This document shows, in pieces, positions 62,001-64,000 of a stretch of DNA of 64,000 nt. The translations under genes and the position numbers were made by a program. The DNA comes from Elephas maximus indicus (taxonomy: Eukaryota > Chordata > Mammalia > Proboscidea > Elephantidae). Each line of letters begins with the position of its first letter. The stretch's first letter is position 1. The DNA lies in contig NC_064841.1 in NCBI RefSeq assembly GCF_024166365.1, forward strand, positions 30,496,001 through 30,560,000. Direction: 5' to 3'. The notes under the pieces were generated by a model. That model was not told the DNA's origin, did no database searches, and was given only the letters and a program-made list of their open reading frames with translations.

Positions 62001-64000
62001 AGAATTGTTATTCTAGTGGATATAATTCCATTGTACTTCAAGAATATGGTGAATTTTAATTATAACTTTACTTTAAAAATTGAATTAATGTATGCCTTTC
62101 CTGTTATGCTCATAAAAAATCCATTTCCTTATCTTTAAAAGGGGAATAATTATACTGACCCACTTGACAGGCATTTTGTGCGGACAAATGGAAGAGATGT
62201 GAAAGCACCTTGAGCCCCCTGGAGAAAAAGCGCTTTATAAAGATCCAAGATTTTATTAATTCACCTTTTTTGGAGTGCCATATAATATAGAGTATTTATC
62301 AACACATTTGTGAAGTACTGACATAAAATTATCAGTCTTAGTTAGAAGTGCCAGTCTAGTTAATATATGAAAATGGTTTTGTTAGATTTCAGACCTAATT
62401 TCTATTTTTTGACAATTAAGTGTGCCTCTGTCAGACCTTCGAAATGCCTTTTTCCTGAGATGTTAATCAGATGTTAATTTCTTCCTTTAAGGAAGACCCC
62501 AGATTTTAAATAATACCAACCAAATGCAAAAATGTTAAAAAAAAAAAAAAAAAAAGTTGGAAGTTTTTATTTACTAGGCTATTGGCAGAAATGTGGTTGA
62601 ATGTAGAAATAGATGCAAAGTGTTATAGCCTTTATCTTAACAATGAGTTTAAGAAAAAATTCTGCGCTGTCTTTAGAGCCATTTTAAATGTGTATGATTT
62701 TTACAGCTATTTAAATGTACATATTTTAGTATTAAGATGTCATTTCAGCTTTTCTTCTAGTGACCCCAGTTTCCATTCTTATTTAGATAGGGAGGATTTC
62801 AGCAGCATTTCCCTCAGTGTAAACAGACGCACCAGTGCACAGAAGAGGCATATTGATGGGGAGCTGCTTACAACTTGATTATGCTAATTCTGACATGTGT
62901 TAGTCCTGTTGGGAGTGGCTTCTTTGTGGAGAAAAGAATACCGTCACTTAGATTACTGGAGTTTGTGTGTGTGTGTGTTGGTGGTGGTTGGGGGGGCGGG
63001 GGGCGGGGGGGAGAGGAGTAAACGAGATCGTTTACTAGAAAGCAGGCGCTTCTGATTGTTGCATTCTCTCTGCCGGCAAGACTAGCCCTCTCCTAAGGTT
63101 GGAGTGGCCCCCGAGGTTTCAGTTCTTAGTTACAGTCACTGTTTAACTGTACTACAGCATTTATACATGGGTTTTTTGCTTAATTTGTGGAGTTAAACTA
63201 TTATACAAAACATTGTCTCTTTTCTGGTTCAAATAATACAAACTCTTCATCTTAGCTAAAATTTGAGAGCTTATTTGGAACATTTTATAAGTAATTACCT
63301 TGGTTATTGCATGTTACACAGATGTGAGTGTGAGACCTTTAGTTCCTGATTTTAGTGTAGCAATTTTGTGATTTTGAAGTTATGTGTGCTTTGTTCGTTC
63401 AGTATGTCTCTTCCCCTTCCCACCCAAAGAAAAAATTCAAGTAGATAAGCTTTGCCAAAGGTTAATGCTGATGTCCTGGAGACTTTAACAGTTTAATAAA
63501 AAAATAAATTATGTGTAGATTCAGATTTATGAATCAATTGTTTCATGCAGTTTTCTTTTGGAACTTAACCGCAGTACAGCTTAATTTACAAAATCTTTGT
63601 AGTTTTCCAAGGAAAAGGTGTTTGTCACTAAATTTTCAAAACCGTCTTGTCTGAAAGACTTATAATAGATTTCTGATGATTATAACCTTTTGATGTGAAA
63701 ACGTTCCTCTAGATTTATTTAAAAATATGTGCTATTTTGAAATAAATACTAATTTTCATTTTTTTCCCTCACAGCTTCATATTCTCCAATTCAGCCTCAT
63801 TCTCTAATAAAACATCAACAAATTCCTCTTCATTCACCACCTCCCAAGGTTTCCCACCATCAGCTGATACTACAACAGCAGCAGCAGCAGCAGATTCAGC
63901 CAGTCACACTTCAGAATCCAACTCAAGACCCACCCCCATCCCAACACTGTATACCACTCCAAAACCACGGCCTTCCTCAGGCTCCCAGTAATGCCCAGTC
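16996..64000 (+). CDS. PHC3: PHC3, polyhomeotic homolog 3 (Polycomb PRC1 subunit), exons 1-8, 3' partial
   Basis: Join of 16996-17009, 21210-21375, 24995-25150, 27471-27548, 50590-50748, 52795-52893, 58294-58540 and 63775-64000, continuing past the window. The spliced frame is open for 381 codons and reads MAEAEFKDHSTT, then a Ser/Thr-rich segment, a Gln-rich segment ([16 protein letters not shown]), Ser/Thr/Gln-rich linkers and a Gln/Pro/His-rich part. I recognise this order as mammalian PHC3. PHC proteins are nuclear; they join RING1/CBX/PCGF partners in canonical PRC1 and polymerise through a C-terminal SAM domain to compact H2A-ubiquitinated chromatin. The FCS zinc finger and SAM lie in later exons outside the window, so what is seen here is the low-complexity N-terminal third. 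Introns are 4200, 3619, 2320, 23041, 2046, 5400 and 5234 bases. Exon length sums fit the frame exactly, and no stop or frameshift was found. PHC1 and PHC2 are related alternatives, but the N-terminus and exon 7 text fit PHC3 best. Confidence 0.96.
17531..18780 (+). other. PHC3 intron 1, first part; no repeat recognised
   Basis: GC content falls within a few hundred bases of the promoter. No repeat, RNA gene or extra exon could be supported. Confidence 0.55.
18781..19625 (-). mobile_element. L1 3' UTR, 5'-truncated, in intron 1
   Basis: Starts with a T-run (poly-A of a minus-strand copy) at 18782-18793. It aligns through the L1 3' UTR of 3119-3967, for instance GGTCCGACCAAGACTAGAGG and CAGGGGACATCTAGGTCAAC on the minus strand. 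Confidence 0.85.
19902..20057 (-). mobile_element. AfroSINE, short form, in intron 1
   Basis: ATTGCTGTTGAGTCAATTCTGAC at the tail side and GCCAGCAGGGCTTC at the tRNA-like head. Confidence 0.88.
20211..20990 (-). mobile_element. RTE LINE 3' fragment in intron 1
   Basis: Tail TTGTTGTTGTTAGGTGCC on the plus strand. Minus-strand frames 20219-20563, 20541-20732 and 20678-20998 carry RTE C-terminal text ([40 protein letters not shown]) split by frameshifts. It matches the RTE at 29496-31225. Confidence 0.88.
21210..21375 (+). CDS. PHC3: PHC3 coding exon 2 (Ser/Thr-rich N-terminus)
   Basis: The acceptor is ATCTGTCAG before 21210 and the donor is CAG|GTATTT after 21375. It is 166 bases long, and with the 14 bases of exon 1 gives exactly 60 codons. 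It encodes [16 protein letters not shown], a run of Ser/Thr containing TTTTTITT, then [20 protein letters not shown]. It has no folded domain; low-complexity Thr/Ser tracts are typical of polyhomeotic proteins. An AfroSINE begins about 42 bases past the donor. A second frame through this exon is also open (see the overlapping upstream ORF). Confidence 0.95.
21417..21618 (-). mobile_element. AfroSINE, long form, 42 bases after exon 2
   Basis: CTGCCACTGAGTCAATTCCAAG at the tail side, an internal AAGCTGTCTGCCACATCTTTCTCC block, and head ATCACCAGGGCTCC. Confidence 0.88.
21742..21943 (-). mobile_element. AfroSINE, long form, with RTE-like GTT tail
   Basis: TTGTTGTTGTTGGGTGCCAT at the tail end, internal AGCAGATCGCCAGGTC block, head GTGCCACCAGGGCTTCC. 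Confidence 0.88.
22340..22775. mobile_element. Two adjoining MIRs, head to head
   Basis: 22340-22550 reads as a plus-strand MIR (GGCAATATGGTATTGTATAAAG ... GAGGATTAAGTGAGAAG). 22555-22775 reads as a minus-strand MIR (TTGCTATGTGCCAAGCATTTGATAAG ... CACATAGCTAGTACATG). Confidence 0.6.
22803..22958 (+). mobile_element. AfroSINE, short form, plus strand
   Basis: GGGGCCCTGGTAGCACAGTGG (A box), AGTTTGAATCCACCAGCC (B box), body, and GAGTCGGAATTGACTTGACAG tail. Confidence 0.9.
22960..24410 (+). other. PHC3 intron 2, no repeat recognised
   Basis: About 1.4 kb of unassigned intronic sequence. Confidence 0.5.
24415..24790 (-). mobile_element. Old L1-like 3' scrap plus hAT-like fragment
   Basis: 24415-24640 (CTGTTAATGTTTTCCTGAATAGAC ... 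CTTGCTTTTTTCACCTGATG) looks like a reverse old L1 3' UTR. 24700-24790 is the MITE end noted at 13510. Both are degraded. Confidence 0.4.
24995..25150 (+). CDS. PHC3: PHC3 coding exon 3 (Gln-rich segment)
   Basis: It is 156 bases, 52 codons, phase 0 at both ends. It encodes [19 protein letters not shown], then a Gln/His/Leu-rich helix-prone stretch with several QQ and QQQ runs, ending SLAAVQ. The donor is CAG|GTGAGA. The acceptor CACAG is normal, but the 40 bases before it hold many purines, so the polypyrimidine tract is weak. This is among the more strongly conserved parts of the PHC N-terminal region. Confidence 0.96.
25160..25971 (+). other. PHC3 intron 3, mostly unassigned
   Basis: Includes an imperfect tandem of TGTCATCCTCCATTTTGTG at about 25456-25502 followed by GCGTAATGCCGATTTTGC, perhaps the edge of a DNA transposon that I cannot name. 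Confidence 0.4.
25972..26173 (-). mobile_element. AfroSINE, long form, in intron 3
   Basis: AGTTGCCATTGAGTGGATTCTGAC at the tail side, AAGCAGATCGCCAGGCC inside, head CACCCAGGGACTCC. Confidence 0.85.
26196..26835 (-). mobile_element. L1 3' UTR fragment in intron 3
   Basis: A/T tract then GAGTTTAAGGTGAAAGTTTACAC ... TAGTTCTTCTGGTCTCAGGAT. The 3' end resembles the one at 38862-39066 read in reverse (AAATTAGGTTCCCATTT against AAATGGGAACCTAATCT). Confidence 0.7.
26836..27470 (+). other. PHC3 intron 3 end
   Basis: No repeat recognised; the T-rich acceptor tract of exon 4 lies at 27455-27470. Confidence 0.5.
27471..27548 (+). CDS. PHC3: PHC3 coding exon 4 (small Ser/Gln exon)
   Basis: It is 78 bases, 26 codons, phase 0 at both ends. 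It encodes [19 protein letters not shown] followed by SSMSQTS. The acceptor is a T-rich tract ending TTTTAG and the donor is TCT|GTAAGT, a full consensus. The 23-kb repeat-laden intron 4 follows. Skipping this exon would keep the frame. Confidence 0.95.
27768..28143. mobile_element. Tigger-type MITE
   Basis: Imperfect inverted ends: CAGGCAGTCCGAGAG at 27768 and the reverse of GGAGACTGCCTC at about 28143. AT-rich interior without coding capacity. The TA flanks are eroded. A pogo/Tigger assignment rests on the terminal sequence. Confidence 0.6.
28510..28800 (-). mobile_element. Old L1 3' UTR fragment
   Basis: CCCAAATTCACCAATTGTTAGCATTTTGCC and CAGGAAATTTAACATTGATATAATGCTG are typical of a reverse mammalian L1M 3' UTR. 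A similar piece lies at 42480-42720. Confidence 0.5.
28805..29055. mobile_element. MER5-type hAT-Charlie MITE
   Basis: AAGGTTTCTCAACATCATCAC at one end and TTTGAGAACCACTGAA at the other are the MER5 inverted ends. Inside, GATAATTCTTTGTTGTAGGGGCTGTCCTGTGCATT is diagnostic. Confidence 0.85.
29235..29257. repeat. (CA)n microsatellite at the SINE tail
   Basis: AAACACACACACACACACAC, directly at the 3' end of the minus-strand AfroSINE. Confidence 0.85.
29258..29417 (-). mobile_element. AfroSINE, short form, inside Tigger1
   Basis: GTTGCTGTCAAGTCGAGTCC at the tail side and ACCACCAAGGCGTC at the head. Tigger1 text continues on both sides (AAGTATGTTGGTTTC / TTTGGTCTCCCAGTGCATAT). Confidence 0.9.
29496..31225 (-). 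mobile_element. RTE LINE (elephant type), 5'-truncated, inside Tigger1
   Basis: Flanked by a target duplication AAAAACAATG (29486-29495 and 31226-31235), and Tigger1 reads on directly across one copy. The 3' tail on the minus strand ends GGCACCTAACAACAACAA. About 1.73 kb covering part of RT and the C-terminal region. Confidence 0.93.
29628..31214 (-). pseudogene. RTE reverse transcriptase remnant
   Basis: Minus-strand pieces in order: 30744-30998 ([19 protein letters not shown], the fingers), 30214-30666 ([27 protein letters not shown] and YAD of the catalytic YADD, where the frame breaks), 29705-30241 (LNIKKTKIL) and 29628-29852. Frameshifts between pieces make it inactive. In RTE elements this protein also has an N-terminal AP-type endonuclease, lost here by 5' truncation. 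Confidence 0.9.
31440..33002 (-). pseudogene. Tigger1 transposase remnant (pogo, CENP-B-like)
   Basis: Start Met at 33002 ([10 protein letters not shown]), then a helix-turn-helix region ([28 protein letters not shown]), the DDE domain around 31901-32315 ([20 protein letters not shown]) and the C-terminal part at 31540-31740 ([20 protein letters not shown]). Frame breaks separate all of these. The family's DDE transposase cuts and pastes at TA; this copy cannot. Confidence 0.9.
33422..34639 (+). other. PHC3 intron 4, no repeat recognised
   Basis: About 1.2 kb of AT-rich unassigned sequence. Confidence 0.5.
34640..35385 (+). mobile_element. Old L1 3' fragment
   Basis: Degraded ORF2 end and 3' UTR: CAAATTACAAAATGGCAG, ATGACATACCATTCTCACCTG, TGGGAATGTGAATTGTTACA, AATGATGGTTAACTCATACAATG. 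Confidence 0.6.
35395..35930 (-). mobile_element. L1M 3' UTR fragment, reverse
   Basis: AAAATTTCCATGTAGTTC, AATTGCTTGTGAAAGCATTTTTATGATG and CTGGTTCTTGGTATGATGAGCG are reverse L1M 3' UTR signatures. The GC-richer block at 35720-35900 belongs to the same UTR. Confidence 0.6.
35931..36397 (+). other. PHC3 intron 4, unassigned
   Basis: No feature recognised. Confidence 0.5.
36446..36556 (+). mobile_element. AfroSINE with internal deletion
   Basis: The A-box head GGTGGTGCAGTGGTTAAAAG joins directly to GCCTTATGGGTCAGTTCTGC, so the B box and about 45 bases are missing. The tail is TCGACTTGATGGCAACAG. Confidence 0.82.
36928..37135 (-). mobile_element. AfroSINE, long form
   Basis: CTGTTGCTGTTGTGTCAGTTCTGAC at the tail side, the internal AAGTAGATCATCAAGC block, head CACCCAGGAACC. 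Confidence 0.82.
37335..37631. mobile_element. Tigger-type MITE, 297 bases, TA-flanked
   Basis: Ends CAGGTAGTCCTCGATTTAGG and, inverted, CAGGTAGTCCCAATTTATG; ten terminal bases match exactly and TA lies outside both ends. It has an AT-rich core and is non-coding. Confidence 0.8.
38055..38225 (+). mobile_element. MIR SINE
   Basis: GACCTGGGTTCTAGTCTTAATTCTGTG, CTTAGGCAAATCATTTAACC and CAGTTTTCTCTTCTGTACAA follow MIR order. Confidence 0.65.
38246..38644 (+). mobile_element. RTE LINE 3' end
   Basis: CTTTGGACATACTATCAGGAGG ... GGAACTGACTCGACGGCACC and the AACAACAACAACAAC tail. This is the best plus-strand copy of the RTE 3' end in the window. Confidence 0.9.
38862..39066 (+). mobile_element. L1 3' end
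   Basis: GGGGCAGGGAAACTGGAGTACTGG ... AAATGGGAACCTAATCTGCTG ... ACAATAAAATATTATCAAAC, ending A-rich. Confidence 0.6.
39176..39694 (-). mobile_element. Solo LTR, MaLR/ERVL type
   Basis: 519 bases from TGTCTTAG to CCATGACA with an exact 5-base duplication GCATG on both sides (39171-39175 and 39695-39699). On the minus strand it begins TGTCATGGATTAGACTGTGT. Non-coding. Confidence 0.85.
39700..40507 (+). other. PHC3 intron 4, with an L2 scrap
   Basis: About 40255-40440 reads like reverse L2 (GCTGAGTGCCTGC ... CCACAGTGAACAAGAATAAG). The rest is unassigned. Confidence 0.4.
40508..40675 (+). mobile_element. AfroSINE, short form
   Basis: AAACTCTGGTGGCATAGTGG head, CAGTTCAAATCCACCAGG B box, CTATGAGTCAGAATCTACTC tail. 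Confidence 0.88.
40696..40888 (+). mobile_element. AfroSINE, long form, 20 bases after the previous one
   Basis: AGAAGCCCTGGTGGCACAGTGG head, GGTTCAAACCCACCGG B box, the internal GGAGAAAGATGTGGCAGTCTGC block, tail GGAATTGATTTGACAGCAG. Confidence 0.88.
40889..41730 (+). other. PHC3 intron 4, T-rich, unassigned
   Basis: Long T/C-rich stretches (41370-41530). It could be an old L1 in reverse, but no diagnostic block was found. Confidence 0.4.
41731..41852 (+). mobile_element. AfroSINE, internally deleted
   Basis: GGAGCCCTGGTGGTGCAGTGG head joins early to a shortened body; tail GGTCGACTCGATGGCAACCG. About 122 bases. Confidence 0.85.
41853..42354 (+). other. PHC3 intron 4, unassigned
   Basis: No repeat or gene recognised. 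Confidence 0.5.
42355..43190 (-). mobile_element. Old L1-like 3' UTR pieces, reverse
   Basis: GCCACAGTACCATTACCATACCCAG, CCATTCCAATCCAGGAATCACATATCGC and TATAAACAGTACAGCATTGAC are reverse L1M-like blocks. A T-run lies at 42765-42776. Borders are vague. Confidence 0.4.
43191..44417 (+). other. PHC3 intron 4, AT-rich, mostly unassigned
   Basis: A-runs at 43485-43500 and 44155-44171. The block near 43680-43800 (ATCTTTCCTTGTCAGCACACATAGG) and 44230-44400 may be old L1 scraps. Confidence 0.4.
44418..44451. repeat. (CATA)n microsatellite
   Basis: CATACACACACATACATACA and on; about eight units, next to an AfroSINE piece. Confidence 0.85.
44455..44688 (+). mobile_element. AfroSINE one-and-a-half unit (partial then full)
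   Basis: 44455-44518 is only the 3' part (CTCTGTCCTATGGGGTCACTATGAG ... T-run). 44518-44688 is a full short form (GGAAATCCTAGTGTTATACTGG head, CAGTTCAGATCCACCAAG B box, tail ACCTTGATGGCAACAGG). Confidence 0.82.
44735..45455 (-). mobile_element. Probable solo LTR
   Basis: On the minus strand: TGAGATGTGGAGTCACC start, CCAATAAGAG, then TGTAATAAAG (polyadenylation-type signal) and a GC-rich U5-like tail. The right edge (ACATCTCA at about 45455) is clearer than the left. There is a diverged duplication inside (44893-44955 and 44975-45035). No coding capacity. Confidence 0.5.
45460..46420 (+). other. PHC3 intron 4; old L1-like scrap and an unexplained minus-strand open frame
   Basis: 45460-45610 looks like an old L1 3' scrap. 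45779-46168 on the minus strand is open for 129 codons with no similarity I recognise; it is probably chance or an old repeat. Confidence 0.3.
46421..46712. repeat. (CCTT)n-(CCCT)n polypyrimidine tract
   Basis: About 290 bases of pure pyrimidine: interrupted CCTT with CTACC breaks (46421-46490), about 110 bases of CCTT, about 65 of CCCT, then a few CCCA units. Arg/Glu/Gly- or Pro/Ser/Leu-repeat open frames over it are artefacts. Confidence 0.97.
46713..47129 (+). other. PHC3 intron 4, unassigned
   Basis: Nothing recognised. Confidence 0.5.
47130..48780 (-). mobile_element. L2-type ancient LINE, interrupted by an LTR-like block
   Basis: L2-like text (AATAAACTTTTATTGAATG, GAGATCAATTTGCAGCTG, AGAATCAAGGATGAGTCCCAG, TAGGTAGTTGGATCTGGAG) occurs on both sides of 47709-48285. 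Confidence 0.5.
47709..48285 (-). mobile_element. Probable solo LTR inside the L2
   Basis: Starts TGTAACCAGACG and has the terminal-type motif CAGGTTCTTGTCC seen also at 9716 and 15465. A GC/CpG-richer body ends near GCCTGTTTCA. L2 text on both sides shows it is an insertion. No target duplication was resolved. Confidence 0.45.
48990..49130 (-). mobile_element. Old L1 3' UTR fragment
   Basis: ATTATAGACTCATAGGAAGTTG followed by AAAAATAGTACAGAGAGGTC, a familiar reverse L1M block. Confidence 0.6.
49131..49348 (+). other. PHC3 intron 4, unassigned
   Basis: Nothing recognised. Confidence 0.4.
49349..49520 (+). mobile_element. AfroSINE, short form, with GTT tail
   Basis: GGAAACCCTGGTGGCATAGTGG head, CAGTTTGAATCTGCCAGG B box, tail GGAATCGATTCGAGGGCACTGG then T-run and GTTGTTGTTG. 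Confidence 0.9.
49521..50589 (+). other. PHC3 intron 4, last part
   Basis: A possible old L1 scrap at 49850-50110 (GGTATAGGTGTCTCCC ... CAGTTACCAGTTTCTTG). The exon 5 acceptor tract lies at 50570-50589. Confidence 0.4.
50590..50748 (+). CDS. PHC3: PHC3 coding exon 5
   Basis: It is 159 bases, 53 codons, phase 0 at both ends. It encodes [17 protein letters not shown], a Ser-rich patch, [19 protein letters not shown] and [11 protein letters not shown]. The acceptor is TTCTTCCTTAG and the donor is ATG|GTAAGA. The Ser/Thr-Pro pairs could be phosphorylation sites, but nothing in the sequence proves it. Confidence 0.95.
50749..52794 (+). other. PHC3 intron 5, repeat-poor
   Basis: No transposon recognised in 2 kb, only T- and A-runs; in contrast with intron 4. 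Confidence 0.55.
52795..52893 (+). CDS. PHC3: PHC3 coding exon 6 (poly-Ser)
   Basis: It is 99 bases, 33 codons, phase 0 at both ends. It encodes [19 protein letters not shown], seven serines, then CQSAATQ. The serine run uses TCG, TCA, TCT and TCC, with three CpG-containing TCG codons in an otherwise CpG-poor setting. The acceptor is TCTGTACAG and the donor is CAG|GTGAGA. Confidence 0.95.
53315..53465 (+). mobile_element. L1 ORF2 scrap
   Basis: ATAGAATATCTTGGTGAC and AAAACTATAAAACTTCTAGAAG match the ORF2 C-terminal third; about 150 bases. Confidence 0.6.
53650..53890 (+). mobile_element. MIR SINE
   Basis: GTATAGCATAGTGTTTAAGAATATGGACTC, CTTGCTCTGCCACTTACTA, CATAGGGTTGTTAGGAG: a good full-length MIR. 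Confidence 0.8.
53906..54094 (-). mobile_element. AfroSINE, long form
   Basis: CCATTGCTGTCGAGTTGATTCTGG at the tail side, CTTTACAGCATCTTTCTTC block, head CCACTGTGACTTC. Confidence 0.85.
54106..54258 (-). mobile_element. AfroSINE, short form, next to the previous one
   Basis: CCGTTGTCGTTGAGTCAATTCC at the tail side, head ATACCAGCAGGGTGCC. Confidence 0.88.
54259..55335 (+). other. PHC3 intron 6; MIR-like scrap then unassigned
   Basis: 54300-54420 holds MIR-like 3' text (GCTTAGTACAGTGCCTGGCACATAATAAG). The rest is unassigned. Confidence 0.5.
55336..55443. repeat. C-rich minisatellite, five units of about 21 bases
   Basis: Unit GCAGAGGAGGGTGyCCCCCC, five copies, varying mainly in the length of the C-run. 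It is flanked by CAGTGTCACAG and CCGTGACAGTG, which form a short imperfect inverted pair. Confidence 0.93.
55630..55820 (-). mobile_element. AfroSINE with small internal insertion
   Basis: CCGTTTCCTTTGAGTCGATTCCGAC at the tail side, an extra A-rich piece (CATAAAAAAAATAATTCC), head TATCTCCAAAGGC. Confidence 0.85.
55821..56489 (+). other. PHC3 intron 6, unassigned
   Basis: AT-rich; A-run at 56409-56425. Confidence 0.5.
56490..56960 (-). mobile_element. L2-type ancient LINE fragment
   Basis: AGCAGAGAGCTTTGAGGAAG, GGGCTTGAGCAAGGGCACC and CCTAGGTCATGGAGGGCTTCG follow the reverse L2-like order used above. Confidence 0.5.
56961..57363 (+). other. PHC3 intron 6, unassigned
   Basis: Nothing recognised; A-run at 57101-57112. 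Confidence 0.5.
57364..57577 (-). mobile_element. AfroSINE, long form
   Basis: CCCATTGCCATTGAGTCGATTCC at the tail side, GAAGCAGACTGTCACATCTTTCTCC block, head GCACCATCAGGGCTCC. Confidence 0.9.
57578..58293 (+). other. PHC3 intron 6, end
   Basis: No repeat recognised; exon 7 acceptor at 58291-58293 (TAG). Confidence 0.5.
58294..58540 (+). CDS. PHC3: PHC3 coding exon 7
   Basis: It is 247 bases: it enters in phase 0 and leaves one base of an Ala codon at 58540 (CCAG|GTGGGA). It encodes [60 protein letters not shown] and a Ser/Thr/Arg-rich tail ending SIHQLIAP. Basic and Ser-Pro residues ([11 protein letters not shown]) make this the most charged part of the visible protein. The frame stays open past the donor in intron 7 until 58620, so intron retention would add a short tail rather than stop at once. 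Confidence 0.95.
58541..59968 (+). other. PHC3 intron 7, first part, unassigned
   Basis: A small MIR/L2-like scrap near 59838-59895 (TGAGCACTTATGTGTCAGGCACT). Nothing else. Confidence 0.5.
59969..60157 (-). mobile_element. RTE LINE 3' tail
   Basis: TTTGTTGTTGTTGTTAGGTGCC, AACAGAACGAAACACAGCCC and GTCCATCTCGTTGAGGGTC on the plus strand. Confidence 0.88.
60158..61494 (+). other. PHC3 intron 7, unassigned
   Basis: No repeat or gene recognised; overlapping short frames on both strands near 60451-60852 look like chance. Confidence 0.5.
61495..61740 (+). mobile_element. MIR SINE
   Basis: GGGCCCTAGACTCAGTTAGG, CCAGCTCTGCCCTTTTATAACCAGGTGATTTCAGG and CACTTAGCTACTTAG follow MIR order. Confidence 0.7.
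62100..62260 (+). mobile_element. MIR-like SINE, 3' part
   Basis: ATTTCCTTATCTTTAAAAGGGG ... GAAAGCACCTTGAG ... AAAGCGCTTTATAAA. Confidence 0.55.
62440..63774 (+). other. PHC3 intron 7, repeat-poor end
   Basis: Apart from an A-run (62538-62556) and the GT/G tract no repeat is seen in 1.3 kb before exon 8. An open frame at 62582-62878 starts at a TTG and resembles no known protein. Confidence 0.5.
62961..63011 (+). repeat. (GT)n followed by a G-quadruplex motif
   Basis: (GT) run at 62961-62978, TTGGTGGTGG, then three uninterrupted G-runs of six or seven bases separated by single C (62990-63011). Confidence 0.9.
63775..64000 (+). CDS. PHC3: PHC3 coding exon 8, cut by the window edge
   Basis: The acceptor is a T/C-rich tract ending CCCTCACAG. 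Its first two bases complete the split Ala codon, and 74 further codons follow before the window ends. It encodes [33 protein letters not shown], seven Gln from CAA plus six CAG triplets, then Pro/Gln/His-rich sequence ([19 protein letters not shown]). In mammals this is the start of the long Pro/Gln-rich PHC3 exon. The exon end lies beyond the window. Confidence 0.95.

Noticed and set aside
62582-62878. 98-codon plus-strand frame in intron 7
   Set aside because: It starts at TTG, has no donor or acceptor that would join it in frame, and no known similarity.

Overview
This is a stretch of a placental-mammal nuclear genome, most likely an elephant or another paenungulate. The pointers are more than twenty tRNA-derived AfroSINEs and several copies of the elephant-type RTE LINE, alongside L1, L2, MIR, Tigger, hAT-type and LTR repeats seen in mammals generally. 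AfroSINEs are afrotherian and this RTE is described from elephant, so the clade is fairly secure; the species is inference.

The only host gene I can support is PHC3 (polyhomeotic homolog 3, a Polycomb PRC1 subunit), read on the + strand. The window holds its CpG-rich promoter and the first eight coding exons: 16996-17009, 21210-21375, 24995-25150, 27471-27548, 50590-50748, 52795-52893, 58294-58540 and 63775-64000 (the last cut by the window edge). They splice in one open frame of 381 complete codons that follows the N-terminal third of mammalian PHC3. The zinc finger and SAM domain lie beyond the window. Every junction has AG/GT borders and the reading frame closes exactly at each one.

Layout: 1-16.8 kb is upstream intergenic DNA: a 3' L1 with a decayed ORF2 (1-3967), an old L1, AfroSINEs, L2/MIR, a hAT element carrying a MaLR-type LTR, and an RTE remnant split by a solo LTR. 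About 16.8-17.5 kb is the promoter, with Sp1, NRF1, YY1/TISU and ETS-like motifs packed around the first ATG. 17-27.5 kb is introns 1-3. 27.5-50.6 kb is the 23-kb intron 4, which holds most of the repeats, including an almost complete Tigger1 (29138-33419) that carries a nested RTE and an AfroSINE. 50.6-64 kb is exons 5-8, with repeat-poor stretches, a C-rich minisatellite and a strong G-quadruplex motif.

I found no new gene system. The best leads are the TISU/YY1 start site with an overlapping, spliced upstream reading frame that would make exon 2 dual-frame; the run of four phase-0 exons that could be skipped without a frame shift; the dated nest of transposons in intron 4; the uniformly antisense LTRs; and several non-B-DNA-prone tracts.
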